The notes below the pieces were generated by a model that ran no database searches, was not told where the DNA came from, and was given only the letters and a program-made list of their open reading frames with translations. A stretch of DNA of 64,000 nt from Paragyromitra xinjiangensis (lineage: Eukaryota; Ascomycota; Pezizomycetes; Pezizales; Discinaceae): the NCBI GenBank assembly GCA_038503065.1, contig JBCAMK010000004.1, forward strand, positions 1,439,001 through 1,503,000, given 5' to 3'. The translations under genes and the position numbers were made by a program. Positions 37,672-49,369 of the stretch are shown here, in pieces; within the stretch, counting starts at the first letter, position 1, and each line of letters begins with the position of its first letter.

Positions 37672-38251
37672 CTATAGGTATTTCTTGGCAGCCCCCCGAA
37701 TTCTCGAATCAAATACGATACTAGTAATCCTCATATCAACCTCGTAAAACGGATTCATAAGAGTCTTTGTATATAGCTCATATGCATCCGTAAAAAACTG
37801 ACGGATGGCGTCGTCGGCTTTGGTATCATGAAGGAGGAGGAACTTTATATCTACATAAATAAACATGCATTAGTATGCTCGCCAGTGGTGGGACGAAGAC
37901 ATAGGAGGAAGGACAGAGAGGGGTTACGTACTTCCGGCAGTCAGGAAGCAAGAGACGAAGAGATTGTTAAATTTATCTACGCATTTCATATACCTTTACC
38001 CAAACATTAGCCTAACAGGGTCAAATGAATACCAATCCGATCCTTTGGAGAGAAAAGGGGTCGTACATGGTAGAACTGGCCCACTGAACCTCCTCGATTA
38101 TATCAAGACTTGAATGCACTATGAACTGGTTCATTGGCCTTTGTTCTTCGCGGAAACGTGCAACTCCATCACCGCCCTGCTTCGATGTCCCGAACTCGGC
38201 TTCGTAGAGCGGGTTGTCTTTCGTGCCGACTATGGCGAAGTAGAAACTCAT
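37672..38251 (-). CDS. TRS20: TRAPP complex subunit 2 (sedlin, Trs20)
   Basis: Core subunit of the TRAPP tethering complexes, which activate Ypt1/Rab1 in ER-Golgi traffic and autophagy. Exons: 38067-38251, 37932-37993, 37672-37850. Introns: 37994-38066 and 37851-37931, both GT...AG and in phase, giving 141 aa, the normal sedlin length. Family hallmarks are the start MSFYFAIVGTKDNPLYEAEF, then EEVQWASSTMY, KFNNLFVSCFLTAGNIKFLL across two junctions, and FFTDAYELYTKTLMNPFYEV. ATG at 38251 was chosen because sedlins begin MSFYF; the frame continues upstream to 38419 but that extension is not family-like. Divergent from the COX VIIa gene. Confidence 0.95.
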
Positions 38252-38661
38252 CTTCGGGGTTTTGGGCGTGAGTTTCTGAAGGTGTAACGGACGGAGATTC
38301 AAGATCGAAGAGGCTGCCCGGAACTCTGGAGCTTCGTTGTGGGTCCGTAAAGCTCGGAATTGTGTATGTTTTCTTGTGGGGGAGCTTAGAGGTTCGTGGT
38401 CGAAGATCAGATAAGCCATGTGTTTAGTCAGCTTAATTATCAGATCCCACCGTCCAATTCCTCACGAGTCGATCGAACCACTATCATCAATTCCAAAACC
38501 CCGTTTCAACGCCCCACTACGTCCGACGTCCATCTCCCCTCACCACCCCAAACCACCGCTACTAGAACCCCATTATCTGCAATGTAGTACGTCATTTCCG
38601 TCTCAATTCTCACGATACCTGGATTTGACCGGAACGGATGGGAATAGGATGATGACGGAGG
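38252..38661. promoter_or_regulatory. Shared divergent promoter TRS20 / COX VIIa
   Basis: 410 bp separate the two start codons, which point away from each other, so the promoters of both must overlap here. The right part is pyrimidine-rich. No specific factor site is claimed. Confidence 0.6.
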
Positions 38662-38935
38662 ATGCTAACGGTCGGATATCACAGTTCTCTTCTCAACCGC
38701 CCCAACCGCGTCCCGCACTACCAGCGCCTTTTCCAGAAAGACGACGGTATTCGTCAATGGCTTAAGGTACGCTTTTTCCATTACCATTCTTTGGAGACCA
38801 TGGACTGATATTTGGGTGGGTTAGACACCGAAATCTAAGTACCTTCTCACGCCCTACTTTATCTGTCTTGGCCTTGGGTTTTCCGGTTCTCTCTACGGAA
38901 TGACTAGGCTAGTTGCTGTACGATGCTCTCTCTAG
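38662..38935 (+). CDS. Cytochrome c oxidase subunit VIIa-like (fungal Cox7), 71 aa
   Basis: A small two-exon gene hidden by its intron. Exon 38662-38766 and exon 38825-38935 are separated by intron 38767-38824 (donor GTACGC, branch ACTGAT, acceptor GTTAG). The junction is phase 0 and falls at QWLK|TPKS. The N-terminal part NRVPHYQRLFQKDDGIRQWL is the typical matrix-side segment of fungal COX VIIa (NRV..YQ.LFQ.DDG). The second exon gives one membrane helix, LLTPYFICLGLGFSGSLYGM, fitting an inner-membrane complex IV subunit. In-frame stops just upstream fix ATG at 38662. The last few residues are uncertain, since a further short intron could replace the tail VAVRCSL. Confidence 0.75.
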
Positions 38936-39574
38936 GTGAAAGTATTATTTTAGTTATAGGCGAAGCGCTGATAGCTTTCGTTTCGGGGTATATAGGGAAA
39001 GAAGACCTTCTTCTAAACGAAGCATTATGTGGTAGGCTCTCGCGAGATGTCGTAGGGGGACAAATGATAAATAAATAAATATGCGTTATGGAGAGAAGGG
39101 GATCCCAAGAGGGAGAGAGTCGTTTTTTGTATATCAATTCGTCCATGAATAGAGTTCGAAGGTGGCATGAATACAAGCACCATAATATCATGAGATCTGC
39201 CACACGCAATCCGATATGATGCATGTGGCGTAATCTCGGACTGTTGCCTGTGCACAAGCCACACTCGCGAGTACGCAATTCCTTTTCGTCACCCGTCTCT
39301 GCTGCACGCGTGGATGTATTGGGAAGGCGGCTCAACACTTTTTCTTCGGTTAAACTCTGACTTGTTGCGGCGAACCAAGAAAAACCCGGGGAAAGGACAG
39401 ACAACCCATCCCCTGTTCCTATTCCAACGCCTTCCACGGCCTACCTTTCTGCCAGCTCTTCTTACTTCTCTTCCTCCTTTTCCAACATCGTTCACAATCT
39501 TCATCGTTCTTTCTTTCTTTGCTCCTTCTAAACGGAGTCTTTGAATAGGTTCTTGTGATTGGATAAGAGCAATT
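38936..39574. other. Intergenic / 5' flank of CCDC47-like gene
   Basis: 3' end of COX VIIa and promoter of the next gene. 39400-39540 is strongly pyrimidine-rich on the plus strand, as often seen in fungal 5' leaders. The 177-codon minus-strand frame here is not convincing. Confidence 0.45.
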
Positions 39575-41035
39575 ATGGCCGAATACCTTGGTTCTCTCTT
39601 CGGAGGCGAGAAGGAACAAGCTCCAGCAGTTGCCTCTGATGATGGTATGTTCTCCTATCTTATAAACTCAGTTTTCATCTCGATATGTGGTTTCTTTCAT
39701 CGATGCATTCAATTCGGCATCAATTCGTTCCATCCTCCAAAATCTAGCCTCATCTCATGATCATCAAGCTAATTCGCCTACCCAACAGATTTCGCTGATT
39801 TCGCTACTCCCTCATTGGCAACCCCTGTGCCCTCTCCCTCTGGCACTCTCTCCTCCACACCTTCCATCTCGGCCTCTGCTACCCCAGCCCCAAACTTCAA
39901 CGGCCCTTGGTATGCTGTCTGGGAGCGTGCCTCTCCCTCTGATTTCAAATTTGAGGGATATGTCGGGATCCTTCTCTGCTTCGTCATTGGCGCTCATCTC
40001 TGGGGTACTAAACGGAACCGTGCAATCGCAAAGAAATTCATCTCTTCCATCTCCCCGGTTCTTACTCAGGAATTCGCATATGTTGGCTTCGACTCTCTTG
40101 GGCGTCCAAACACAATCAACACTACCCCCACTGGCGAGCTCGGCGCGAAGGTTGAGTTCAAACCCGAAACTGCCCTGAAAGAGAACCACCCACTTGAATT
40201 CATTTCCTACGCTTCCGGTCGCCAGAATATCGCATTCATGCATACCACTATCAAGCTCCAGCGCCGTTCTAACCCTGTCGCCTGGATTGGTGAACAACTT
40301 ATGGCCTTTTTCTTGGACTCCATACCACCCCCGGCTGACAACGCGGTTATTACGATCTCTCCATTCGACGGACAAGATATAGGCAAGCAAGGTGGTGGCT
40401 ACAACAGCAAATTCGATAACTTCGTCTTGGCACTTGTCAATAAGCGGGACATGAAGCGATGGCGCGATGAGCGATACGATCTGAGTTTGACAACTACCAA
40501 GGACTGGGAAGGTCTCCCGGATTGGCTTGCAGTCATGTCCGAATCTAAGGAAATTGGCGACACTGTTCTCTTCAAAGACCTCAAGGAAGCCGTTAAGAAC
40601 TGCCAAGAGGTCCTCGATTACCTCATTATCACTGATCAGCCCGTCGACAAGCCTTTGAGACTCGAAGAGACCGTCCCTAAAAAGCGAATCTCTCTGAAGT
40701 TTAACCTGCCTACTGATGAGCGTTCCGCCGCTGCCATCCCAGTCTTACTTTCTGCGTTTATCCGCCTCGTTGACCACCTTGTTCTTAATGCGCATTTCCG
40801 CCCAGAGGTTCTCAGAAAGGTTAAGGCAGTTCGTGAGGATGAGATTAGGAAGTTGCAGAAGGCCAACGATGAAGAGAAGGCAGAGGAGAGAATGCTAAAG
40901 AGGGACGAAGAGAAAAAGGCTGAGAGGGACAGGAAGCTAAGAGGGATGACAGCGGATGAGCAGAAGAAGTTTTTGGAGAGGGAAAGAGAGAAGGAAGGAA
41001 GGAAAGCGATGAAGAAGCAACAGAAGAGAGCATAA
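39575..41035 (+). CDS. CCDC47-like ER membrane protein (DUF1682 family)
   Basis: Exon 39575-39644, intron 39645-39788 (GTATGT...ACAG, 144 nt), exon 39789-41035. The join ASDD|DFADFATP is in phase and gives 438 aa. A single transmembrane segment, FEGYVGILLCFVIGAHLWG, follows the acidic/Ser-rich lumenal-type N-terminus. The central cytosolic domain carries family pieces (LTQEFAYVGFDSLGRP, YASGRQNIAFMHTTI, RWRDERYDLSLTT, RLVDHLVLNAHFRPEV). The end is a highly charged Lys/Glu coiled coil (EEKAEERMLKRDEEKKAERD) and the basic tail MKKQQKRA. In animals CCDC47 is part of the PAT complex that chaperones membrane proteins at the ER translocon; the same role in fungi is inference. Confidence 0.92.
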
Positions 41036-44000
41036 GGTCTTGGCCTTCTGTCAGTCTGTAGCTGTCTCCTATTGTCATACCTCAAAAGAAAGGTGTAAAG
41101 GACAATTTGGTTTTGCAGGTTTTTATTTTATACTTATTTTTATTGTATCTTCTATTAGCCCGACTGTTAGCTGTGCCCTTTCTTAGATGAGATTGGCTCA
41201 TGTCTTCATTTTTGATTGCTAAAAAGTTTTGGGATGGGTTACGGAGCTTGTACGTGGATGACGGGAAAGATAAATAATGTTAAAATTAAAATCTAGTTAT
41301 GTCTGTTTCTATTGTTCATTCTTTTGTCTCGAACTGGACCCTGGGGCTCTGGATCTCAGCTATGGTTGCTCAATACAAATAGACTTAGGCGAGCACGCCA
41401 TGATAGGTAAATCTCTTTAGTAGTGAGGCTCTGTGATAACGTTCCAAAATCTGTGTCGTCAACGCCAGGGGACGGCATGTTCCGTCCACTCATGCCATTG
41501 TCACCTCATCTGTCGTCCGTTGCTCCCTCAACTTCATCTTTTAAAGTCATGTTCCCTTCTTCCATTCACTAACTCCCATCTCAAAATTTCATCCATTCTC
41601 CAGCAGCAAATGCCTACAACCGCCTATTTATGATAATTTCTGCATCAATGATACTGAATTTCGTTCAATTCAAACAGCACGATGGCTCCTCTACATTACG
41701 GCATCAGATACTAGTATATTCCTCTCAGTGCAGGCTTATTCTTCTACTCAGTCAGTTAAACCTAGACTGGACATGTGGTGATTTACTGAACGTATCCATC
41801 TTACACATTTCCTCGCATAACGAACCCACAATCTCCATACTCTGAAAGGTAAACTGCATCAGTTCTTCCTTTGCCCACCCATCTGGGGTTGTCTATCTAT
41901 TTATTTGTTAGGTTTTTCGCGATGGGGCAGTACTGATTGGTGATGCGACTTGATAGAAACGTCTCCGTCCAACTTATTTTTAGGTTCTCTACATGATAGG
42001 CCATGCTTGATGAGTTGATCTGACAGGTAGACGGCCGAGACATTTGCCTAACCTATTCCCTACTCTATTCACCTAAGTGTAGTCAACTCGATCGTTCATT
42101 CGCTCATATGGGCCGATCATATAAAGTTTTCATAGCGACGAACGGGGAAAACTCCCAACAGCACTAGCACATTCTGAAGTGGGAAGATACTAGAGGCTCT
42201 TTTCGGTATGACGTCTAGGCTTTCCAAGGTAGCTATTGGCAAGGCTGTAACTGCTCCTGATAGTCAGAGGGAGAGGAGGAGGCGTACTCGTCCTGTGGGG
42301 TGAACAAAGACACTTCGTTCATGGCCCTCCGGTAGACCCTCCAGCGAGAGCTGCTATATTTCTACCAAATGGTTTGTACGGCCAACGTTGTTCTTGATTA
42401 TAGGCCAGGTTTCTCTAGGAGCTTTATTACTAATTATCTAGGTCGAATACGACATTCCCCACAGGTAATATCCAAGGAATCCATTACCACAAAAGAGCTG
42501 TCGGAAATACCCCCAACCATTGATCCAGCTCGCTGCGACAGGGACGATAGTCTCCCCTCAATTATTATAGGGTTTATTTTAACTGCGGGCCTATTTCTTC
42601 GAGGCTAGTTGCTAGATGTCTCGGTTTCTTCTTCGTTTCTACCGCGATATACTACTCGGCTCCAGTTGTACCGGGCCAACAGATGCATTATGGAGGCTTT
42701 TTGGGATTATCACCTAACACCATTAAGTCTTCTGTGGCCGCTTTTCGCATCAGATTTAATTATTACAGCCAAAGCCATTGAAGATGGATTCAAACACTGG
42801 AGGACATGGAGGCACGGAGAGATTTAAAGGTATACATATTAAGAGTCTTCATCGGCTCGGGGACGCGTTGATGAAGCTCTTACGCAGTGATTTATCTTCC
42901 TACTAACTGTTCCAGTGTTGTTCTAGAATGCTGCTGTAGGGACTGAACAATGCCCAATATTCAATAGACACAGGAAGGGATAACATGCACTGTAAAAGTC
43001 CATTCTCATACTGAAATATATGCCCTCTTCGAATTAAGGGATGTCATTCTCAATTGCCTGGGGTATGTTTAAACACGAAATGGACGCAAACAATATTGAC
43101 GAGCCTATAACTACGGTGAAGATGTTTGATCGTTCAATATCTTGTAGTGGGGCGAAATAACGTATCTGCAGCATGCCTTGAGCTTTAGAGAGGACGAGGA
43201 ACAGAGGCTAAGATATTTTTTCTTGCCAACAAGAGAGCATGAGGAATAGGCGCCGGGGAAAGCCCCATACCGAGGATCTGGGACTATGTGGGTGGGCTAT
43301 TCAATCCATCATTCTGGCAATACCGGATTTCTCAAAAAAAAAGCCCCTTCAATATGAAACTACAGACAGTTGAGATCAGAATCCTGCCCAGAGAAAAAAA
43401 GCAAGGGACCGCAGCAAAACAATGCGGCGTAGCATTTATTTTCAGGATTTCTCATTAAGCTGGACCTGCGAGAGTGATCAAAATGATCTACATGGTAAAT
43501 CATGAAACGGTTGAACCCCTTTGTGTGTCAAAAAACTCGAATGCGCAGAAGTGCGCAGAATCGCGAGATGTGGTCGAATTACTTCTGCACATACAAAAAC
43601 TAGTCTCAAGGGAAAGTATGCTAGCAACCGCGATACCAATAATCGGTATACAACGAATTCAATGAGCGTCAAACGTGTACGTATGTGAGGCCCCGGTGGA
43701 TCAATTTCACGATAACTGCGGGTCCCCCTAAAACGCAGATCATTACTCCTGCGTTTTAAGACTAGTTTCTGCGGCTGAAGGGTCGCGCTCCCGGGAAAGG
43801 TCCAGGTCAAGAAGACGACGATGACAGAAGAGTTGAACCGTGGTGTTGTTGAAGACGAGGTGCCCTGGAACTGACGGCGTCTCATCGAGGGATATTACAG
43901 GACGGATCGGCAGCGCGCATCACTTAAGGATTGCGCATCAGCTTTTGGTAAGTGCAGAAGCTCGCTTGGTCGCAACAACCTCAAAACACCACGACAGCAC

Positions 44001-45789
44001 CATCATAGGCATGTTAAGCGGGAACACACGTGGGAAACCAATTGATGGTGCACTTGGGAGCCAGGATTTTGACAACCAACTGCAGCGTTTTCGATAATCG
44101 TATCGGTGTCACTGTGGAAATCACGCGGTAGCTAACGATATCGAGGTATCTGCTCTGCGCGAAATGCGGGCCACAAGATGAATTGGCGATTCTAGCGGGA
44201 TGATATAATTGCAGGTTGCTAATGGTGTCGGAGTTGGAGTGGGTTGCCGGGGACGTAGGTCAATTTAGAATGAACGAACGCCTGCAGGGAAAAGACATGG
44301 AGATAGCTCAAAATAATGACTGTTGTTGGCGATTTTCTACTCGCATGGCCTTCCGACATGGACTTTTCGGGCGGGAAACGACAGATGTACTTGATGCGGC
44401 AAGAGGTGAAAAAACCCATTGGTCCTGATGGAAACAAAGCAGCAGGTTGTCAAGGAGATGATAAGTTCGATTTTCACGAGAAATGGTTGTCGATTTTGGG
44501 ATTGCAACGTGGAAATATTTCCTTTTTCTGCTCGCGCAAAGAGTCAACATTCTGGAGAACTCGTCACCCGCCACAGCTTCAAACTTTCCAATGATGAAAC
44601 AAAACACATGGAAAATCGTCAGCATCTGTATCTACCGAGAGAGGATGGTGTGGAGTTCAGCCCTAGGTTAATATGCTCCAGAAGCAAACTGCTTGTGTGA
44701 TACAAGAGGCTCTTGGTCTGAGACTAAATGCAATCAATCTCCAGGAAATCGGTCGAGTAGATAACGTTCGGCTCATAACATTGGTAATTTTTATCCACAA
44801 ACGAGTTTGTTGTGATGGATTTTGGAATTTACTCTGGGGGGGAACGGCACACGTAGATTGCATGAATTTGCCCAGGGTTTGCGGCTCTGCGACATTTTTA
44901 TGAGGGTTGTGATGTAATTTAATCCGTTGAGTCAGAATACCTGGAGTACATGTACATGTAGCTGCGGGCTCTGTCACGCAATGCATGCTCTTGTCACGTC
45001 GTGGAGGAATCTGTGATTTCGAAAGGGCATGCGCTTGGCCTCCACCATCAGACCGAAACTATGTTTCCGGTTCTCACAATGGAGGTCAAGTATATCCCCT
45101 CGTATAAATCACTGCCTTAGTATTGAATTGTTCCCTCAAGCTGCATTATACCGTTGGTTATTTTCTGGTCAAGAAATATCCGTTTTCCATGTCTGCAGAG
45201 CCTCTATTTTGATCCTGTCAACCTTGCGGCAAGGATCCCCGCTTGATTCCCACCGTTCAAGACGCCGCATCCATGCTCTTGTTTACTTTTTCTGCTGTTC
45301 AGCCTCGCACTAACCACAGAACCAACAGCGTGAGTCATCCGACAAAGGTATGCGTAACGGGGATCAATCCTTCTCTTCTGGGAAGTCGGCGAGACACGTT
45401 CTGTTTAACGAACCAATCTAGGCCCTCAGTCGTGATGCGTGCCGTGATGTGACCTAGTCAACTAGTTATTCCGGAACGACTGAGGTACCGCATGGTATCA
45501 GCACTAACCAAGCGAGGAATTAAAATAGTGACCGTGACGGCAGAAGCTTGAGCTGTGACTTCACTTGCATAATTAAATGCACCCAGACGAACACCGGAGA
45601 TGCACCACACAACATGGGTGCTGACGGGGAATTACAGAGCGCCGTCGCTATATGAAGACGGTGCCCTCCCTTCAGCTTCCTTCCCCCTTCTTCATTCCAG
45701 CACTTCATCAGACCCCGTTCTTCCTCTCCGACCTGAAGCAAAAATACAAAAAACCAATCTCTACCTCTACAATACCTCAAACAATAAAG
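41036..45789. other. Gene-poor region with possible gene relics
   Basis: 4.7 kb without a supported gene. 42369-42827 is one reading frame of about 150 codons broken by a single TAG at 42606-42608. 43800-44700 has several overlapping short frames on both strands. Two overlapping TACATGTA copies lie at 44947-44960. Confidence 0.35.
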
Positions 45790-46212
45790 ATGCTCCAATC
45801 AGTCTCAAAAACCACCCCAATCGATACCAGCAGGACTTTCTCTAACTCCACTTCATCCGGTTCTCCCTCATCAATGGGTTCTCCCACATCCACCCTTGGG
45901 TCGTTCCCCAGCTCTCCAGTCTCCGAAAGTCTAGACATGATGAACATGTCCACCATCTCTCCCTCCAGCTCAAACTCATCCGAGTCGAAAACTCTATACG
46001 ACCGACCAAGGACAGCGACACCATCTCCCACCGTGACACTCTACACACTCGACGAACGTCGAAAAAGCTCCGATTCCGAAGGGAAACTGTCTACATTCCA
46101 TTCCTATGGTCGCCACAGCAACACCTGGCTGTTTGGCGATTTCTCGTTCAGACGTACAGCGAGACACGCTGTTGAGCGTCTCCGGGGTGGCCATCAGTCG
46201 CCAAAGCTTTAA
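45790..46212 (+). CDS. Short Ser-rich protein with C-terminal GRHSNTWLFGDF motif
   Basis: 140 aa from ATG 45790 (context AATAAAGATGC). An in-frame ATG at 45652 would add 46 residues, but that stretch is pyrimidine-rich leader-like DNA, so the later start is preferred. The body is Ser/Thr/Pro-rich (TSSGSPSSMGSPTSTLGS) and disordered. The C-terminus SYGRHSNTWLFGDFSFR is the only ordered-looking part. I recall similar short Ser-rich proteins ending in a G-R-H-x-N-x-W-L-F-G motif in several leotiomycete-type fungi, function unknown. No signal peptide or membrane segment. Confidence 0.6.
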   Translation: MLQSVSKTTPIDTSRTFSNSTSSGSPSSMGSPTSTLGSFPSSPVSESLDMMNMSTISPSSSNSSESKTLYDRPRTATPSPTVTLYTLDERRKSSDSEGKLSTFHSYGRHSNTWLFGDFSFRRTARHAVERLRGGHQSPKL

Positions 46213-48281
46213 TAGAGAGCTGTTTAAACTCGTTTTTTTCTTCTGGAAGATACTTGCGATGTGTAATGATTTTATGAGTGACAGTAGTACAAAATTATGA
46301 GCGGCATGTTTGGAGCGACTGTGTGGAGTTTTTTTTTTCCCTTCACTTTCTCGATTTTTAACGCTTCACGCATCTCTTCTTTTTTTTTTCACTGCGAATA
46401 TTAGGTTTTTCTCGCGCTGGGGGGTCACGCTTGAGTTTACTATGTACCTATTTTGTGCGATATATCTGGAGCGGAGTTTTTTTTTTTGATGATTATTTTA
46501 TCACTTCCGGAGAGCCCCGATGGGGGTATGCAAACAATGTTTTTTCTTTTGTGTGTGGGGTATCTAGTTTACGATCAGCCGTGTTGATGTTAGGGCTGTT
46601 TCTAAATCACTGGTTATCTATTATACCAATGGGTAGGATCTATTATTTATGATATCAACCAGACCCCCCGGGTGCTTGGGGAGTTACAGTGTCGCACATG
46701 GTCTTGTTCGTAGAAACTTATTGCTGGAGGTGTTCTTACGCGGCCTGTATGTTGTACCACGAGCTTCTTGTGGCACTTTACGGAATAGTCATGTGAATGC
46801 GAGTGTTGATGGCCGTGACGCAAGCTCCCAATGCTCTATTGCGCACATGTGCGCGCAAGGAATCGCAGGGATAGGGGGGGGTGTTGGTAATGTGGATGTA
46901 GCTTTCTGGGGCCAATACAAAGCGGGTACCAAGAGTGCCACGCATATACTCTACACACCTCTGGGCGTTCCCGAGTACTTGGCGGGGGGGGGAAAAGTGA
47001 GCCGATTTTTTTTTTGGCTCTATTCTTAGAATGGGATTGGGAGGTAGATATGTTCGGGTAGAGCGGTTCTTGGGAATCGCTGGGGAAATGGTGATGCCTA
47101 GAGTTCCGCTCTCCGGGAAGGCATACAGGAAGGAAGGGTGTTCAGGCCGGGTAATGATCGATGTTGTAGGAAATGGAGCCGAGGTAGATCATAGGACACA
47201 TGTTTCTTATGCTTATTTTAGGGTTCCGTGATGTTGTTGACTAGCATCATTAGAGTGATAATGGACCTACGGTATCCATAATTAGATTGATAGCAGAGTA
47301 AGTAGAGAAAACATAAAAGATACAAGACGTTCGAATAAGCTCTCTTTCAAACCAGTCGGTGTCGCTGCTAAAAACCGTTAGCACGGCCGGGTAGCTCCTC
47401 TACACTAGTATCTCGAAGCGAAAGAGTAAACACGTTTTGTTACTAAATTTCGTATATATTTTCTTTTTAATATTACAGAGAAAGTTGTACCAATGGACTG
47501 ACGAATACCCTGACGGTTTTTACGTTGCATTGACGGAAGGATTACCCCACATTGGTTTTTTTTTTCTACCGAACCTTCGCCATCAAATGATAAGCTTATT
47601 TTTTATTTTTTCCATTCATGTTTTCATTGATCCCTGCATGCCTGGGGTACAAGAATATCACATGCAGCAAAAACTATGACGTGAACAAAACCCTAAATCA
47701 TAGGGTTATTACTAGAACCCATTTTATAGCTTTAGAGGGGTATTGCTGCGGTAGATCGACTGGATGGCAAATAAAATATTACAAAAAAAAATCACATTCT
47801 AATAATACTTCTATCTACCCGATTCCCAAAAGATCGGTCGGAATGTTCTTGTCCTTTAATGCACTCTTCTATGACGAGCGTATGCTTTAGTAGAGATGGT
47901 AGTGGCCACATGCACTACTGGTTCTAATAATATTTTTCGAGTGATTGTTTTCCGTCCACCTAAGCCAGGTAGAGCCGATACTCCATACCAGTCGAATGGT
48001 GGTGCTTGATGGGGTTTGTTTAGTTGTGTTTGGATGCAGTATGATTGATAATGCCTCAGTTGTGTATGGAATGCATTCTAGAGGTACAGGTTCCTTGTCG
48101 GTAATAAGATGATTGAGCTAGCGATGATACGTTTGGAGTAAAATTCGATCAAAACAGTTGATTACATACGACACATCTGTATTCATGAATGCAGCGGTAA
48201 TAGACCTCGGGTTGCATTGGGAAGAGAAGCAGATTGATGGAGATTATTAGCCAAGGGATAAAATCTGCCATAGGTCACCAA

Positions 48282-48811
48282 TGGTGATGTCCACGAGCCT
48301 TAGGCTCGAACAATACCAGAGGGCTCAACAGCCGAGCCTGTTCGAGCCTCGATTTTAGAGGATCGAGCTTTGGGCTCGAGGTTTGACTAGTCACATACAG
48401 ATTATGGAAAGGCTTTAAACTCAAACCCCCCTCAGGCTCGGGTTCAGGCTCGGTCCTTGGTATCAGGGCTCGTCGCTAGTATTACGGATGCCAGGGAAAA
48501 TCTGTTGACACCTGGCGGTGGTGGCGGTGCGCCTACTAGAGTAAATACATACCATAATTCATCCCAAGCTTTAATTAAAGTCTGTAACTCACCTGATATG
48601 TTTCTAATTAAACACTCCAAATATGGCTCCTATGTTTTCGCAGCAGGTAGCTATCCTTCCCAGCTTCACCGAGCGGGTGGGAGGGTTGAGTGCTCGCGCT
48701 GCCACCATCGCCGGGTGTCAACAGATTAACCCCAGCACCCGTAGTACTACCAGCGAGCCCTAATAGCCACGAGCCAGCTCGAGCTCTTTCCCAGGCTCGT
48801 GGATATCACTA
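48282..48811. repeat. GGCTCG-rich zone bounded by an imperfect 19-bp inverted repeat
   Basis: The left end TGGTGATGTCCACGAGCCT (48282-48300) matches the reverse complement of 48793-48811 at 16 of 19 positions. GGCTCG/CGAGCC occurs repeatedly inside. It has the form of a small non-autonomous DNA transposon, about 530 bp, enclosing the foldback element at 48465-48761. No direct target duplication was found. Confidence 0.45.
48465..48761. mobile_element. Foldback/MITE-like element, 297 bp
   Basis: The left arm 48465-48530 and the reverse complement of the right arm 48696-48761 align without gaps over about 66 bp with about 13 differences by my count, most of them transitions. The ends start AGGGCTCG, and both arms contain TCTGTTGACACC followed by a GGCGGTGGTGG-like stretch. 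The centre is about 165 bp without coding evidence. The structure matches a non-autonomous inverted-repeat transposon; the AGGGCTCG end recalls hAT-type termini, but no 8-bp target duplication is visible, so the superfamily is open. Confidence 0.55.
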
Positions 48812-49369
48812 GTATCCTCGCTGGGACCTAGCGAGAAGACTTTATTCTTCAGCTATAAGCGGGGGGGAAAGTTCCGTTATATAACACCATGAATAATCCC
48901 GAGTTCTTCCAGAACCTTCTATAGAGCAGCCAATAATAAAAGACGACCTATCGGAATGTGACATATCCAACGAATCATAGTAAGTCTTCTCGAGTGATAA
49001 TCTATGACCGACCGCCAGGATCAAAGTGAAATGCGAACAAACTCATCCAAATCAGAAAGAGATTGGGGGAAAACAAGCCCTATGACACCTACCCAGTGGA
49101 GAAAACACAACCAAATACAAACCTTGAAAACCCTAGGTCTATCAAAGTACTCCAAGAAGCAAAATATCTAGAAGATGTGCCAAACATTGCTACGAATATG
49201 ACGAAAAAAACAATTAAAACCGCTACCTGAATCAGACACAAAGGGGTATCTAAACCGGAAACCAGAAACCAGAATAACAGAACTACATCTGCCAATACCA
49301 CCCTCCTCCTATCATGTCCTAACTCCACCTAAACTCCAAAACACTTTTCTCCCCCGTAACATCTACTCG

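Larger units (their letters stand above)
46213..49369. other. Gene-poor region containing a foldback element
   Basis: T runs at 46330-46340, 46380-46389 and 46479-46488, and G runs near 46876 and 46985. The GGCTCG-rich inverted-repeat zone is at 48282-48811. Frames such as 46649-47029 are unconvincing. Confidence 0.4.

Noticed and set aside
38904..39437. 177-codon minus-strand frame
   Set aside because: Overlaps the COX VIIa 3' end and the pyrimidine-rich leader of the next gene; no protein-like pattern.
39812..40606. 264-codon frame antisense to the CCDC47-like gene
   Set aside because: Shadow of a strongly conserved coding sequence; no motif of its own.
43478..44986. Several 70-135-codon frames on both strands
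   Set aside because: Mutually overlapping, no consistent exon chain and no recognised motif; could be relics but cannot be supported.
47380..47425. GGCCGGGTAGCTC, reminiscent of a tRNA 5' half
   Set aside because: No matching anticodon or T arm downstream.
48457..48729. 90-codon frame across the foldback element
   Set aside because: Runs through inverted-repeat arms; open only because of the GC-rich repeats.
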